DNA of 64,000 nucleotides from Sphingomonas sp. PAMC 26621. GTDB lineage: Bacteria; Pseudomonadota; Alphaproteobacteria; Sphingomonadales; Sphingomonadaceae. The stretch spans positions 1 to 64,000 of the forward strand of contig NZ_AIDW01000003.1 in the NCBI RefSeq assembly GCF_000251145.1, in the 5' to 3' direction. The first letter of the stretch is position 1; each line of letters starts with the position of its first letter. Position numbers and translations under genes: made by a program. Below are positions 9,208 through 17,603 of this stretch, one piece after another. The notes under the pieces were generated by a model, which worked only from the letters and a program-made list of their open reading frames with translations, made no database searches and had not been told where the DNA came from.

Positions 9208-11115
9208 ATGATCCGTCGCGTCGCGCTCACCGCCGTCCTGCTGTCCACCGCCGCGCCGGTGCTGGCGGAAAATTCCAAGCCGCAGCCGGTGCCGATCGTC
9301 GACACGATCCCGGCCGCGCAGGACGTGCCCTTCCCCGGCACGATGACGCTCGACATCGACGCGACCGACACGACCCGCGGGATCTTCACCACGCGCGAGA
9401 CGCTGACCGGGGTGCAGGCGGGGGCGATGACGTTGCTGTTCCCCAAGTGGCTGCCCGGCAACCACTCGCCGACCGGCCAGCTCGACAAGCTCGCCGCGCT
9501 GCACATCCGTGCGGGCGGCAAGGAGCTCGCATGGACGCGCGATCCGGTCGACGTCTACGCCTATCACATCGACGTGCCCGCGGGCGTGAGCAAGCTCGAC
9601 ATCGACCTGCAATTCCTGTCGGCGACGAAGGAAGACCAGGGCTCGATCGTGATGACCCCCAACATGCTGCGGCTCCAGTGGAACTCGATGAGCCTGTACC
9701 CGGCGGGCTATTTCACCCGGCAGATCCCGGTGAAGGCGACGGTCAAATATCCGGCTGGGTTCACCGCCTCGTCGGGCCTGCCGTCGAAGGCGAGCGGCGC
9801 GACCTATTCGTACGAGAAGACCAATTACGAAGTGCTGGTCGATTCCCCCGTCCTCGCGGGGCGCTATTACAAGCAGTGGGCGCTGAGCCCGCGCGTCAAC
9901 CTCGACGTCTATGCCGACACCGCCGCCGAGCTCGCCGCGACGCCGGAGCAGATCGCCGCGCACAAGCGGCTCGTCGACCAGGCGGTCAAGCTCTACGGGT
10001 CGCAGCATTACGACACCTATGAATTCCTGCTGTCGATCTCGGACCTGATGGGCGGGATCGGGCTCGAGCATCACCGCTCGTCGGAAGACGGCGTCAAGCT
10101 CGGCTATTTCACCAAGTGGAACGACGGCCCGGGGCCGCGCAACCTGCTGCCGCACGAATATAATCACAGCTGGGACGGCAAGTTCCGCCGCGGCGCGGAC
10201 CTGTGGACCCCCGATTTCCGCATGCCGATGCGCGGCAGCCTGCTGTGGGTCTATGAAGGGCAGACGCAATTCTGGGGCTATGTGCTCCAGGCGCGGTCGG
10301 GAATCGTCTCGAAACAGGACACGCTCGACGGCTATGCGATGATCCTCGCGAGCCTCGACAACCGCCCGGCGCGCAACTGGCGCGACATGGTCGACACCAC
10401 GAACGATCCGGTCATCTCGCAGCGCCGTCCGAAGGGCTGGACCAGCTACCAGCGCTCGGAAGACTATTATAACGAGGGGCTGCTGGTGTGGATGGAGGTC
10501 GACTCGATCCTGCGCCGCCAGTCGGGTGGCAAGAAGTCGATCGACGATTTCGGCCGCGCCTTCTTCGGGCTGACCGATGGCGATTATGGCGAAGTCACCT
10601 ACACGTTCGACGACGTCGTCAAGACGCTCCAGGCGATCCAGCCCTATGACTGGGCGGGCCTGCTGACCAAGCGCCTCACCGAAACCGGCGCGCGTGCGCC
10701 GATTACCGGGTTCGAGAACAACGGCTACAAGCTCGTCTACAGCGAGGAGCCGACGCTTACGTTCAAGAACGCCGAGTCGACCCGCAAGACGACAGACCTT
10801 ACCTATTCGATCGGCGTTTCGCTCAACAAGGAGGGCGGCGTGACCGGCGTCGGCTGGGACAGCGCGGCGTTCAAGGCGGGGATCACGGTCGGCGACAGCA
10901 TCGTCGCGGTCAACGGCACGAGCTATTCGGACACCGCGCTGAAAGCCGCGATCACCGCCGCCAAGACCGGCAAGGCGCCGATCACGCTGCTCATCAAGGC
11001 GAACGATACGATCGCGCCGGTCGCTCTCGAGTATCACGGTGGGCTGCGCTATCCACGGCTCGAGAAGAGCGGGACGGGCGAAGGCGGTCTGGATCGTCTG
11101 CTGATGCCCCGCTAA
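9208..11115 (+). CDS. Secreted M61 family metallopeptidase with PDZ domain
   Basis: A 635-residue exported protease. Residues 1-21 form a signal peptide ending APVLA. An N-terminal beta domain is followed by the gluzincin catalytic site HEYNH (H316, E317, H320), with downstream acidic residues in the VYEGQTQFWG stretch, and a PDZ domain near the C-terminus (about 545-615, containing AFKAGITVGDSIVAVNG). M61 peptidases are glycyl aminopeptidase-like and probably act in the periplasm. The ATG at 9208 was chosen to give the signal peptide. It stands alone upstream of ppa. Confidence 0.93.
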   Translation: MIRRVALTAVLLSTAAPVLAENSKPQPVPIVDTIPAAQDVPFPGTMTLDIDATDTTRGIFTTRETLTGVQAGAMTLLFPKWLPGNHSPTGQLDKLAALHIRAGGKELAWTRDPVDVYAYHIDVPAGVSKLDIDLQFLSATKEDQGSIVMTPNMLRLQWNSMSLYPAGYFTRQIPVKATVKYPAGFTASSGLPSKASGATYSYEKTNYEVLVDSPVLAGRYYKQWALSPRVNLDVYADTAAELAATPEQIAAHKRLVDQAVKLYGSQHYDTYEFLLSISDLMGGIGLEHHRSSEDGVKLGYFTKWNDGPGPRNLLPHEYNHSWDGKFRRGADLWTPDFRMPMRGSLLWVYEGQTQFWGYVLQARSGIVSKQDTLDGYAMILASLDNRPARNWRDMVDTTNDPVISQRRPKGWTSYQRSEDYYNEGLLVWMEVDSILRRQSGGKKSIDDFGRAFFGLTDGDYGEVTYTFDDVVKTLQAIQPYDWAGLLTKRLTETGARAPITGFENNGYKLVYSEEPTLTFKNAESTRKTTDLTYSIGVSLNKEGGVTGVGWDSAAFKAGITVGDSIVAVNGTSYSDTALKAAITAAKTGKAPITLLIKANDTIAPVALEYHGGLRYPRLEKSGTGEGGLDRLLMPR

Positions 11116-11175
11116 AGGCAGGATAGCAGGCTTACTTTTGCATTAACCCAAATCAAGTCAAGACAGGACGACTCA

Positions 11176-11748
11176 ATGCGCATCGACATGATCCCGGTCG
11201 GGAAGAGCCCGCCGGACGACCTTAACGTCATCATCGAAGTCCCGACCGGTGGCGAGCCGGTGAAATATGAGTTCGACAAGGCGAGCGGCGCGCTGTTCGT
11301 CGACCGCATCCTCCACACGCCGATGCGCTATCCGGCGAACTACGGTTTCGTGCCGCACACGCTGTCGCCCGATGGCGATCCGCTCGACGCGCTCGTCGTC
11401 GCGCGCTCGCCGTTCATCCCGGGCTGCGTCGTCCGTGCGCGGCCGATCGCGGTGCTCAACCTGGAAGACGAAGCCGGCGGCGACGAGAAGCTCGTGTGCG
11501 TGCCGGTCGACTCGACCTTCCCCTATTATTCGAACGTCAACGAGCGCGGCGACATGCCCGAGATCGTGTTCGAGCAGATCGAGCATTTCTTCACCCACTA
11601 TAAAGACCTGGAAAAGAAGAAGTGGGTCCGCGTCGGCAAGTGGGGCGACCGCGAGGAAGCGCGCAAGGTCGTGATCGAGGCGATCGAGCGGTATGAAGAG
11701 GCCAAGAAGGCAGGCGATCCGGCCCCGGGCATGGACGTCGACGCCTGA
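11176..11748 (+). CDS. ppa: Inorganic pyrophosphatase
   Basis: Family I soluble pyrophosphatase, 190 residues, hydrolysing the pyrophosphate released by biosynthesis. The metal-binding signature DGDPLDALVV lies at about 66-75 and the PMRYPANYGFVP segment at about 50-61; KYEFDK near residue 30 contributes active-site residues. An AGGACGA precedes the ATG. A strong hairpin follows the stop. Confidence 0.97.
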   Translation: MRIDMIPVGKSPPDDLNVIIEVPTGGEPVKYEFDKASGALFVDRILHTPMRYPANYGFVPHTLSPDGDPLDALVVARSPFIPGCVVRARPIAVLNLEDEAGGDEKLVCVPVDSTFPYYSNVNERGDMPEIVFEQIEHFFTHYKDLEKKKWVRVGKWGDREEARKVVIEAIERYEEAKKAGDPAPGMDVDA

Positions 11749-11783
11749 AGCAAACGCCCATGCCTCAGCGCACGGGCGATCCC

Positions 11784-11812
11784 CCGTCACCCCGGAAAAG
11801 CCGGGGTGACGG
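11784..11812. terminator. Hairpin after ppa
   Basis: Perfect 12-bp stem (CCGTCACCCCGG / CCGGGGTGACGG) with an AAAAG loop between convergent genes ppa and the TfoX-like gene. A bidirectional terminator is likely, without a T-tract. Confidence 0.65.
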
Positions 11813-12181
11813 TTATGGGCCCGGTGACTTCGCCGGCTTCTTCCGCTTCACCGGTGCCCGCATTCCCGCCGCAACCCCGAGCAGCGCCCAGTCGCGCAAC
11901 GCATCGGCATCGTCATACACGTCATCCGGCGCGCGACGGTAGTTCATCGTGCCCGTCCGCCCTTCCCCCATGTCGTAGCTGAAGCGCGCGCACCCGGCGG
12001 CATCCCAGGCTCCATCGCTTTCCGCATCCGCCTTGAACCACAGCAGATCGCCCGCGACGATCCCGAAAATCGTCCCGTCAAGATAGAGCGTCGCCCCGCC
12101 CATCATCGCGCGCTTCGTCACCCCGCCGACCGGCGCGAGCGCCTCCTCGACCCAGGCGATCAGTCCCGGGTCGACCGCCAT
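11813..12181 (-). CDS. TfoX N-terminal domain protein
   Basis: A 122-residue single-domain protein of the TfoX N-terminal family (VTKRAMMGGATLYLDGTIFGIV at about 21-42, then FSYDMGEGRTGTMNYRRAPDD). Full-length TfoX regulates competence in Gammaproteobacteria; this lone domain lacks the C-terminal half and its role is unknown. A lysine-rich tail (KRKKPAK) ends it. It is the last gene of an overlapping chain: its ATG shares a base with the stop of the GNAT gene (TGATG). Confidence 0.85.
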   Translation of the reverse strand: MAVDPGLIAWVEEALAPVGGVTKRAMMGGATLYLDGTIFGIVAGDLLWFKADAESDGAWDAAGCARFSYDMGEGRTGTMNYRRAPDDVYDDADALRDWALLGVAAGMRAPVKRKKPAKSPGP

Positions 12182-12660
12182 CAGGCCGTGTCCGCGAGCG
12201 TCGCAAGCGCGTCGCCGGTGACGCGGTAGACGGTCCATTCCTCCATCGGCAGCGCGCCGACCGAACGGTAGAAGGCGATCGCCTTCTCGTTCCAGTCGAG
12301 CACCGACCATTCGAACCGCGTGCACCCGCGCTCGACCGCAAGCGCGGCGAGATGCTTGAGCAACGCCTTGCCGACGCCGCTGCCGCGCGCTTCCGGCGTG
12401 ACGTAGAGATCCTCGAGATACAGCCCGCGCCACCCGGTCCAGGTCGAGAAATTGTGAAAGAACAGCGCCATCCCGACCGGCGTCCCGTCGAGCGACGCGA
12501 TTGCCGCTTCCGCCGCCGGATGCGCGCCGAACAGGGCGTTGTGGAGCAACGGCTCGGTCGCGACGACCTTGTCGGCGGCACGCTCGAATTCGGCCAGTTC
12601 GCGGACGAAATGCAGGATCAGCGCGACGTCGTCGGCGGTGGCGGGGCGAATTTCGATCAT
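12181..12660 (-). CDS. GNAT family N-acetyltransferase
   Basis: A 159-residue GNAT enzyme with the acetyl-CoA-binding motif A (LEDLYVTPEARGSGVGKALL, about 82-101) and motif B (WSVLDWNEKAIAFYRSVGA). The sequence resembles the diamine (spermidine/thialysine) N-acetyltransferase group, though the substrate cannot be fixed from sequence. Its start overlaps the stop of the DMT transporter by four bases and its stop overlaps the TfoX-like start. Confidence 0.88.
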   Translation of the reverse strand: MIEIRPATADDVALILHFVRELAEFERAADKVVATEPLLHNALFGAHPAAEAAIASLDGTPVGMALFFHNFSTWTGWRGLYLEDLYVTPEARGSGVGKALLKHLAALAVERGCTRFEWSVLDWNEKAIAFYRSVGALPMEEWTVYRVTGDALATLADTA

Positions 12661-13550
12661 GCGGCGGCCTCGGTCTGGGGGGCGGGTGCGGCGGGGCCGC
12701 GAATGGCGAAGACACAGCCCGCAATGATGAGGGCCGCGCCGGCAAGGGTGTAGAGCGAGACGCGCTCGTCGAACACCCACCAGCCGAACAGCCCCGCCCA
12801 TAGGAACGCGGTATATTCGACCGGGGCGAGCACCTGCGCCTCGGCATGGCTGTATGCCCAGGCCAGCGCCATCGCCGAAATCGACCCGAGCACCGCTGCG
12901 CCACCGATCGCGGGGAGTTGCGCCACGTTCGGGACCTCGGCGAACCACCAGGCTCCCACGAGCAACAGGGCGGTGAGCACGATGCTCGTGAAAAGTGCGA
13001 CCTCGAGCGGATCTGCGACCTGCGCCTGTTGCCGCAGCAGGATCAGCGAATAGGCGTAGAAGATCGACGCCGCGAAGATTGCGACCGAGCCGAGCACATG
13101 GGCGGTCGAGGCATGCCCCTGCACCTCCCCCGCCGCGATCGCGAGCACGCCGAGGCTCGCGATCACCGAGCCGAGGATCGCCGCGCGCCGGATCGTCTCG
13201 CCGAGCAGGACGGCGGCGAAGAACAGCGCGATCAGCGGGGCGAGAAAAGTCAGCGCGACCCCCTGCGCCATCGGCACACGGACGAGCCCCCAGAAGAACA
13301 GCAGGACCGAAATCCCCCCGGTCGCCCCGCGCAGCGCATGGAGCTTCAACGCCGCCCGCCCCGGGAAGGCCCGCCGCCTGAGCAGGAACACCGTGCCGAG
13401 CAGCATGACCCCGACGAAGGAGCGCCACAGCACCGCGCTATACGCGCCGCTGGTGATGCTGAGGCCCTTCATCAAGACGTCCATCGCCGAATAGGTGCCG
13501 ATACCGATCGCGGCGACCGAGAAGGCGTGCCTCGCGCTGCGAACGGTCAC
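12657..13550 (-). CDS. DMT family (EamA) transporter
   Basis: A 297-residue protein with ten predicted transmembrane segments in two EamA repeats (about 10-140 and 155-285), typical of drug/metabolite exporters. The start is a GTG at 13550 that overlaps the vapC stop as GTGA; the longer frame upstream lies inside vapC. Substrate unknown. It sits between a toxin-antitoxin pair and an acetyltransferase in one overlapping transcription unit. Confidence 0.88.
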   Translation of the reverse strand: MTVRSARHAFSVAAIGIGTYSAMDVLMKGLSITSGAYSAVLWRSFVGVMLLGTVFLLRRRAFPGRAALKLHALRGATGGISVLLFFWGLVRVPMAQGVALTFLAPLIALFFAAVLLGETIRRAAILGSVIASLGVLAIAAGEVQGHASTAHVLGSVAIFAASIFYAYSLILLRQQAQVADPLEVALFTSIVLTALLLVGAWWFAEVPNVAQLPAIGGAAVLGSISAMALAWAYSHAEAQVLAPVEYTAFLWAGLFGWWVFDERVSLYTLAGAALIIAGCVFAIRGPAAPAPQTEAAA

Positions 13551-13927
13551 CGAATCAGCCGTATATCGAGGTCGAGACCGAGCTTCAGCCATTTGCCGTC
13601 GCACGTGAAGATCGGCCCGCCCGTCGCGATGCCGAGCGCCAGACAGGCCCGATCCGCGAAGGATGTTCCGGTACGATCGACTCGCGGATGCAACGCAGCG
13701 GCGATACGGGCGTCCGTCAAAGCGAATGGGGCGATCACGATGCCCAGCTTCGTCAGTTGCCGTTCCACGTCGGAACCCGCGATATCGCGCCGCGCGCTCT
13801 TATGCAGCACTTCATCGAGATTAACCGCGGACAGCAATGCGCCATCGCTATGCGCGATCACGATATCGGCGCCGGGTTCTTCGAAGATGACAGCGAGGAT
13901 CGACGACGCATCGAGAACGGGAGTCAC
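13547..13927 (-). CDS. vapC: VapC-like PIN-domain ribonuclease toxin
   Basis: A 126-residue PIN-domain protein. The four acidic residues expected of the metal site are present: D6 (VLDASS), E39 (NLDEVL), D92 (SFADRACLALG) and D110 (FTCDGKW). VapC toxins cleave tRNA or rRNA in the absence of antitoxin. Its ATG overlaps the stop of the antitoxin by ATGA. It is followed, with a GTGA overlap, by a transporter gene. Confidence 0.9.
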   Translation of the reverse strand: MTPVLDASSILAVIFEEPGADIVIAHSDGALLSAVNLDEVLHKSARRDIAGSDVERQLTKLGIVIAPFALTDARIAAALHPRVDRTGTSFADRACLALGIATGGPIFTCDGKWLKLGLDLDIRLIR

Positions 13928-14214
13928 CGTTTACCCGCCAGCCAGTCGTCCATCTTCTGCTGTTCCAGCCGCGCCTGTTCCTGCCGCTCTGCAAGCAGCT
14001 CATCGACGATGCTGCCCTTCACTGCGGGGCCGCGCAAAGCCCGGAACGTCGATTGCACTTCCTGCACAACCTGGGCGCGGGTCTTGAGAACGATATGACC
14101 CGCCTCGTCCCGATCAACGGTCAGCGAGTCGCCCGGTTCGATTCCCAACTCGCGCCGAAGATCGGCGGGAATCACGAGCTTGCCGCCTGCGATGACTTTG
14201 GCATGATAGGTCAT
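13924..14214 (-). CDS. vapB: AbrB/MazE-type antitoxin (VapB-like)
   Basis: A 96-residue protein with an N-terminal SpoVT-AbrB swapped-hairpin DNA-binding domain (about 3-45: AKVIAGGKLVIPADLRRELG, then GDSLTV) and a charged, glutamine/glutamate-rich C-terminal helix that would wrap the toxin. The ATG at 14214 has GGAGGA about six bases upstream. It should neutralise the adjacent PIN toxin and repress the operon. Confidence 0.88.
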   Translation of the reverse strand: MTYHAKVIAGGKLVIPADLRRELGIEPGDSLTVDRDEAGHIVLKTRAQVVQEVQSTFRALRGPAVKGSIVDELLAERQEQARLEQQKMDDWLAGKR

Positions 14215-14250
14215 GGTGGGTCCTCCAGGACCCACCAGATAGCACAGGAC

Positions 14251-15393
14251 CTATTCCGCCGCCACGGGCACCGGTGCAGCCGCGGCCAGCGCCGCCTCAT
14301 GCGCCTCGATCGACGCGGCCTTGTCCTCGACCAGCTTGACGATGTGTTCGAGCATGTCCTCGCTGTTGACCGTGTGGTCGGTCACGCCCGACAGATACAC
14401 CATGTGCTTGCCGTTGCCGCCACCGGTCAGCCCGATGTCGGTCTCGCGCGCCTCGCCGGGGCCGTTGACGACGCAGCCGAGCACCGACAGCGACATCGGC
14501 GTGCGGATATGCTGGAGCCGCTCTTCCAAAGCCTGCACGGTGCGGATCACGTCGAACCCCTGCCGCGCGCACGACGGGCACGACACGACTCGCACGCCGC
14601 GGTTGCGGATGCCGAGTGACTTGAGGATCTCGAACCCGACGCGGACTTCGTCCTCGGGCTCAGCCGAAAGCGAGACGCGGATCGTGTCGCCGATCCCGGC
14701 CCACAACAGCGAGCCGATCCCGATCGACGACTTGACCGTCCCGCCGACGAATCCACCGGCCTCGGTAATGCCCAAGTGCAGCGGGCAATCGACCTGCTCC
14801 GCCAGCTGATGATAGGCGGCGACCGCGAGGAAGAAGTCGGACGCCTTCACCGCGACCTTGAACTCGTGGAAATCATGGTCCTGCAGGATCTTGATGTGAT
14901 CCATCGCGGATTCGACCAAAGCATCCGGGCACGGCTCGCCGTATTTTTCGAGCAGATGCTTCTCGAGGCTGCCGCCGTTGACGCCGATCCGGATCGCACA
15001 GCCGTTCGACTTGGCGGCGTCGATCACTTCGCGCACGCGAGACGCCGAGCCGATATTGCCCGGGTTGATCCGCAGGCACGCCGCGCCCGCGTCTGCGGCT
15101 TCGAGCGCGCGCTTGTAGTGGAAATGGATGTCCGCGATGATCGGCACGCGGCTCGCGCGGACGATCTGCTTCAGCGCGGCGGTGCTCTCGACGTCGGGGC
15201 AGGAGACGCGGATCAGGTCGACGCCAGCGTCCTCGCAGCGGCGGATCTGGTCGATCGTCGCGCGCGGGTCGCTGGTCGGCGTGTTGGTCATTGTCTGGAC
15301 GGTGACGGGCGCGTCGCCGCCGACCGGCACGTTGCCGACCATGATCTGGCGGGACTGACGGCGCATGATATCGCGCCACGGACGTAGGGACAT
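14251..15393 (-). CDS. ispG: 4-hydroxy-3-methylbut-2-en-1-yl diphosphate synthase (flavodoxin)
   Basis: IspG (GcpE) carries out the penultimate step of the MEP isoprenoid pathway, reducing MEcPP to HMBPP with a 4Fe-4S cluster. The 380-residue product has the N-terminal TIM-barrel ([13 protein letters not shown] near 30; [10 protein letters not shown] near 95) and the C-terminal cluster-binding cysteines ([13 protein letters not shown] and [13 protein letters not shown], then a conserved glutamate). The last 25 residues are an alanine-rich tail. Carotenoid synthesis (crtZ in this window) draws on this pathway. Confidence 0.97.
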   Translation of the reverse strand: MSLRPWRDIMRRQSRQIMVGNVPVGGDAPVTVQTMTNTPTSDPRATIDQIRRCEDAGVDLIRVSCPDVESTAALKQIVRASRVPIIADIHFHYKRALEAADAGAACLRINPGNIGSASRVREVIDAAKSNGCAIRIGVNGGSLEKHLLEKYGEPCPDALVESAMDHIKILQDHDFHEFKVAVKASDFFLAVAAYHQLAEQVDCPLHLGITEAGGFVGGTVKSSIGIGSLLWAGIGDTIRVSLSAEPEDEVRVGFEILKSLGIRNRGVRVVSCPSCARQGFDVIRTVQALEERLQHIRTPMSLSVLGCVVNGPGEARETDIGLTGGGNGKHMVYLSGVTDHTVNSEDMLEHIVKLVEDKAASIEAHEAALAAAAPVPVAAE

Positions 15394-15525
15394 GGGGAGA
15401 ATTTCCTTCGCTGCGGGGCCGATATAGCGTCTCGATCGCCGAACGGGAACCTTTTGCCGCGCGAAAGCGTGGGCACTCGCCCGGTCGCGCTGGCCAAAGC
15501 GCGATCATCGGCTAAGGGAAGCGCG

Positions 15526-16668
15526 ATGGAACGGCATTATGGTCTGGACTGGCTGCGAATCGGCGCGTTCGGCCTGCTCATCTTCTACCATATCGGCATG
15601 GTGTTCGTCCCTTGGGGCTATCACGCCAAGACCGCGCACCCGATCCCCTGGGTGGTGGTGCCGATGCTCGCACTCAACAGCTGGCGGTTGCTGCTGCTGT
15701 TCGTCGTCTCGGGCTATGCCAGCCGCGCGTTGCTGGCGCGCGGGCACGGCGCGGGCCGGTTCGCGCGCAACCGGACGTGGCGGCTGCTGCTCCCATTGCT
15801 GTTCGGGGTGCTGGTCGTCGTGCCGATCCAGCCGTGGATCGAGCTGACGACGCAGCGCGGCTACGCCCACGACTTCGGCTATTTCCTGCTCCACGACTAT
15901 TTCCGCTTCGCGCGCGTGCGTGGGCTGCCGCTGCCGACGTGGCAGCATCTGTGGTTCGTCGGCTATCTCTGGCTGTACACGATGCTGCTGGTGGTAGGCG
16001 TCGCGCTGGTCGGGCGGCGGAGCCTGCAGCCGCTGTTCGACCGGGTGTTCGGCACGGTGCTGGTGTGGCTGCTGCCGATGGCGTGGCTGGTGCTGGTCAG
16101 CGCGTGGCTGTTCCCCGGGATCGGGCCGACCAACGACCTCGTCCGCGACAGCGTGTCGCACGCGCAATATCTCCCCGGCTTCCTGTTCGGCTTCGCGCTT
16201 GCCGGCTCGCCCGCGGCACTTGCGGCGATCCATCGCTGGTGGCCCGCGGCCCTGATCGTCGCGGTCGCAAGCTACGCGACCGCCGCCGCGATCGAGCTGC
16301 GCTGGCCGGGCGGGAGCATGCCCGGCTGGCCCTATGGCACGCTGTTCGCGGCGTCGCGCGCGGTCCAGGGGTGGAGCATGGTCGTCGCGCTGATCGCGCT
16401 GGCCGACCGCTTCCTCAATTTCGACCGGCGCTGGCGGCGGACGCTGACCGAGGCGGTGTTTCCCTTCTACATCATCCACCAGACGATCATCGTCGGGGTC
16501 GAGGGCGCGTTGCTGCCATTCGCCTTGTCGCCGCTCGCCGAATTCGCGGTGCTCGTCGTCGCGACGATCGGTGGCTGCTGGCTGTTTTACCTGATCGGGC
16601 GCGAGATCGGCTGGCTGCGGCCGCTGATCGGGCTGCGTCCCTTCCCGCACAAGGAACACACGACATGA
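15526..16668 (+). CDS. Acyltransferase family 3 membrane protein
   Basis: A 380-residue inner-membrane protein with about ten transmembrane segments, opening with the acyltransferase-3 signature (YGLDWLRIGAFGLLIFYHIG, containing the conserved H). A further conserved segment is LWFVGYLWLY. The family O-acylates glycans, lipids or peptidoglycan; the substrate is unknown. An AAGGGA lies six bases before the ATG at 15526. Its stop overlaps the start of the isoaspartyl peptidase gene by ATGA. The 132 bases upstream form a divergent promoter region shared with ispG. Confidence 0.88.
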   Translation: MERHYGLDWLRIGAFGLLIFYHIGMVFVPWGYHAKTAHPIPWVVVPMLALNSWRLLLLFVVSGYASRALLARGHGAGRFARNRTWRLLLPLLFGVLVVVPIQPWIELTTQRGYAHDFGYFLLHDYFRFARVRGLPLPTWQHLWFVGYLWLYTMLLVVGVALVGRRSLQPLFDRVFGTVLVWLLPMAWLVLVSAWLFPGIGPTNDLVRDSVSHAQYLPGFLFGFALAGSPAALAAIHRWWPAALIVAVASYATAAAIELRWPGGSMPGWPYGTLFAASRAVQGWSMVVALIALADRFLNFDRRWRRTLTEAVFPFYIIHQTIIVGVEGALLPFALSPLAEFAVLVVATIGGCWLFYLIGREIGWLRPLIGLRPFPHKEHTT

Positions 16669-17591
16669 GCTGGACCCTGATGCTCCACGGCGGTGCCGGG
16701 CAAATGACGCCCGCGACGCTCACCCCCGCGCAGGTCGAGGGGGCGACCGAAGCGCTCGGCCGCGCGCTCGATGCAGGCGCGGCGGTGCTGGCAGGCGATG
16801 GCAGCGCGCTCGACGCGGTCGAGGCGGCGGTGCGCGTGCTGGAAGACGATCCGCACTTTAATTCCGGCCGCGGTGCCGCGCTGACGCACGACGGAGTCGC
16901 CGAGCTCGACGCCGCGATCATGGACGGGCGCGACCGCAACGCCGGGTCGGTCGCCGGCGTCACCGCGACGCGGCATCCCGTGTCCTTGGCGCGCGCGGTG
17001 ATGGCGCACAGCCCGCATGTGCTGCTGAGTGGCGCGGGCGCAGACATGTTCGCGCGCGAACAGGGTTGCGAGGCGGCGACGCAGGACTGGCTCGTCCTCC
17101 CCGAACGCCGCGCGCAACTGGCGGAAATGCTCGCGGGCGGCGGCGCGTTCGACGTCGACATGAAATACGGCACGGTCGGTGCGGTCGCGTGCGATTCGCA
17201 TGGCCATGTCGCCGCCGCGACTTCGACCGGGGGCGTCACGGGCAAGCGCTGGGGCCGGATCGGCGATTCGCCGCTGATCGGCGCGGGCACCTATGCCGAT
17301 GATCGCGCGGGCGCGGTGTCGTGCACGGGGTCGGGCGAATTCTTCATCCGCGTCGGCGTCGCGCACGAAATCTGCGCGCGCGCGCGGATCGGCGGCATGC
17401 CGATGACCGAAGCCGCCAAGGCCGTGCTCGACGAAGTGCGCGCGATGGGCGGGACCGGCGGGGTGATCGTCGCGGCGCCCGATGGCACCGCGGCATGGCA
17501 TTTCACCACCCCCGGCCTGTACCGCGCGCGGCTGTCGTCGGAGGGCGGGCGCGAGATCGGGGTGTTCGGCGAGTCGCCAGGGGCCGCGTAA
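16665..17591 (+). CDS. iaaA: Isoaspartyl peptidase / L-asparaginase (Ntn hydrolase)
   Basis: A 308-residue type III asparaginase that would hydrolyse isoaspartyl dipeptides and asparagine. It opens with WTLMLHGGAG and contains the self-cleavage site in KYGTVGAVA, where T170 becomes the catalytic N-terminal nucleophile. A GTYADDRAGAVSCTGSGE-type substrate loop follows. It is translationally coupled to the upstream acyltransferase. The gene ends 12 bases before the convergent YeiH gene. Confidence 0.93.
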   Translation: MSWTLMLHGGAGQMTPATLTPAQVEGATEALGRALDAGAAVLAGDGSALDAVEAAVRVLEDDPHFNSGRGAALTHDGVAELDAAIMDGRDRNAGSVAGVTATRHPVSLARAVMAHSPHVLLSGAGADMFAREQGCEAATQDWLVLPERRAQLAEMLAGGGAFDVDMKYGTVGAVACDSHGHVAAATSTGGVTGKRWGRIGDSPLIGAGTYADDRAGAVSCTGSGEFFIRVGVAHEICARARIGGMPMTEAAKAVLDEVRAMGGTGGVIVAAPDGTAAWHFTTPGLYRARLSSEGGREIGVFGESPGAA

Positions 17592-17603
17592 GCCGCCCGC
17601 TCC

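Noticed and set aside
9154..11037. Open frame of 627 codons opposite the M61 peptidase
   Set aside because: Antisense shadow of a protein with a clear signal peptide, HExxH and PDZ domain; no motifs of its own.
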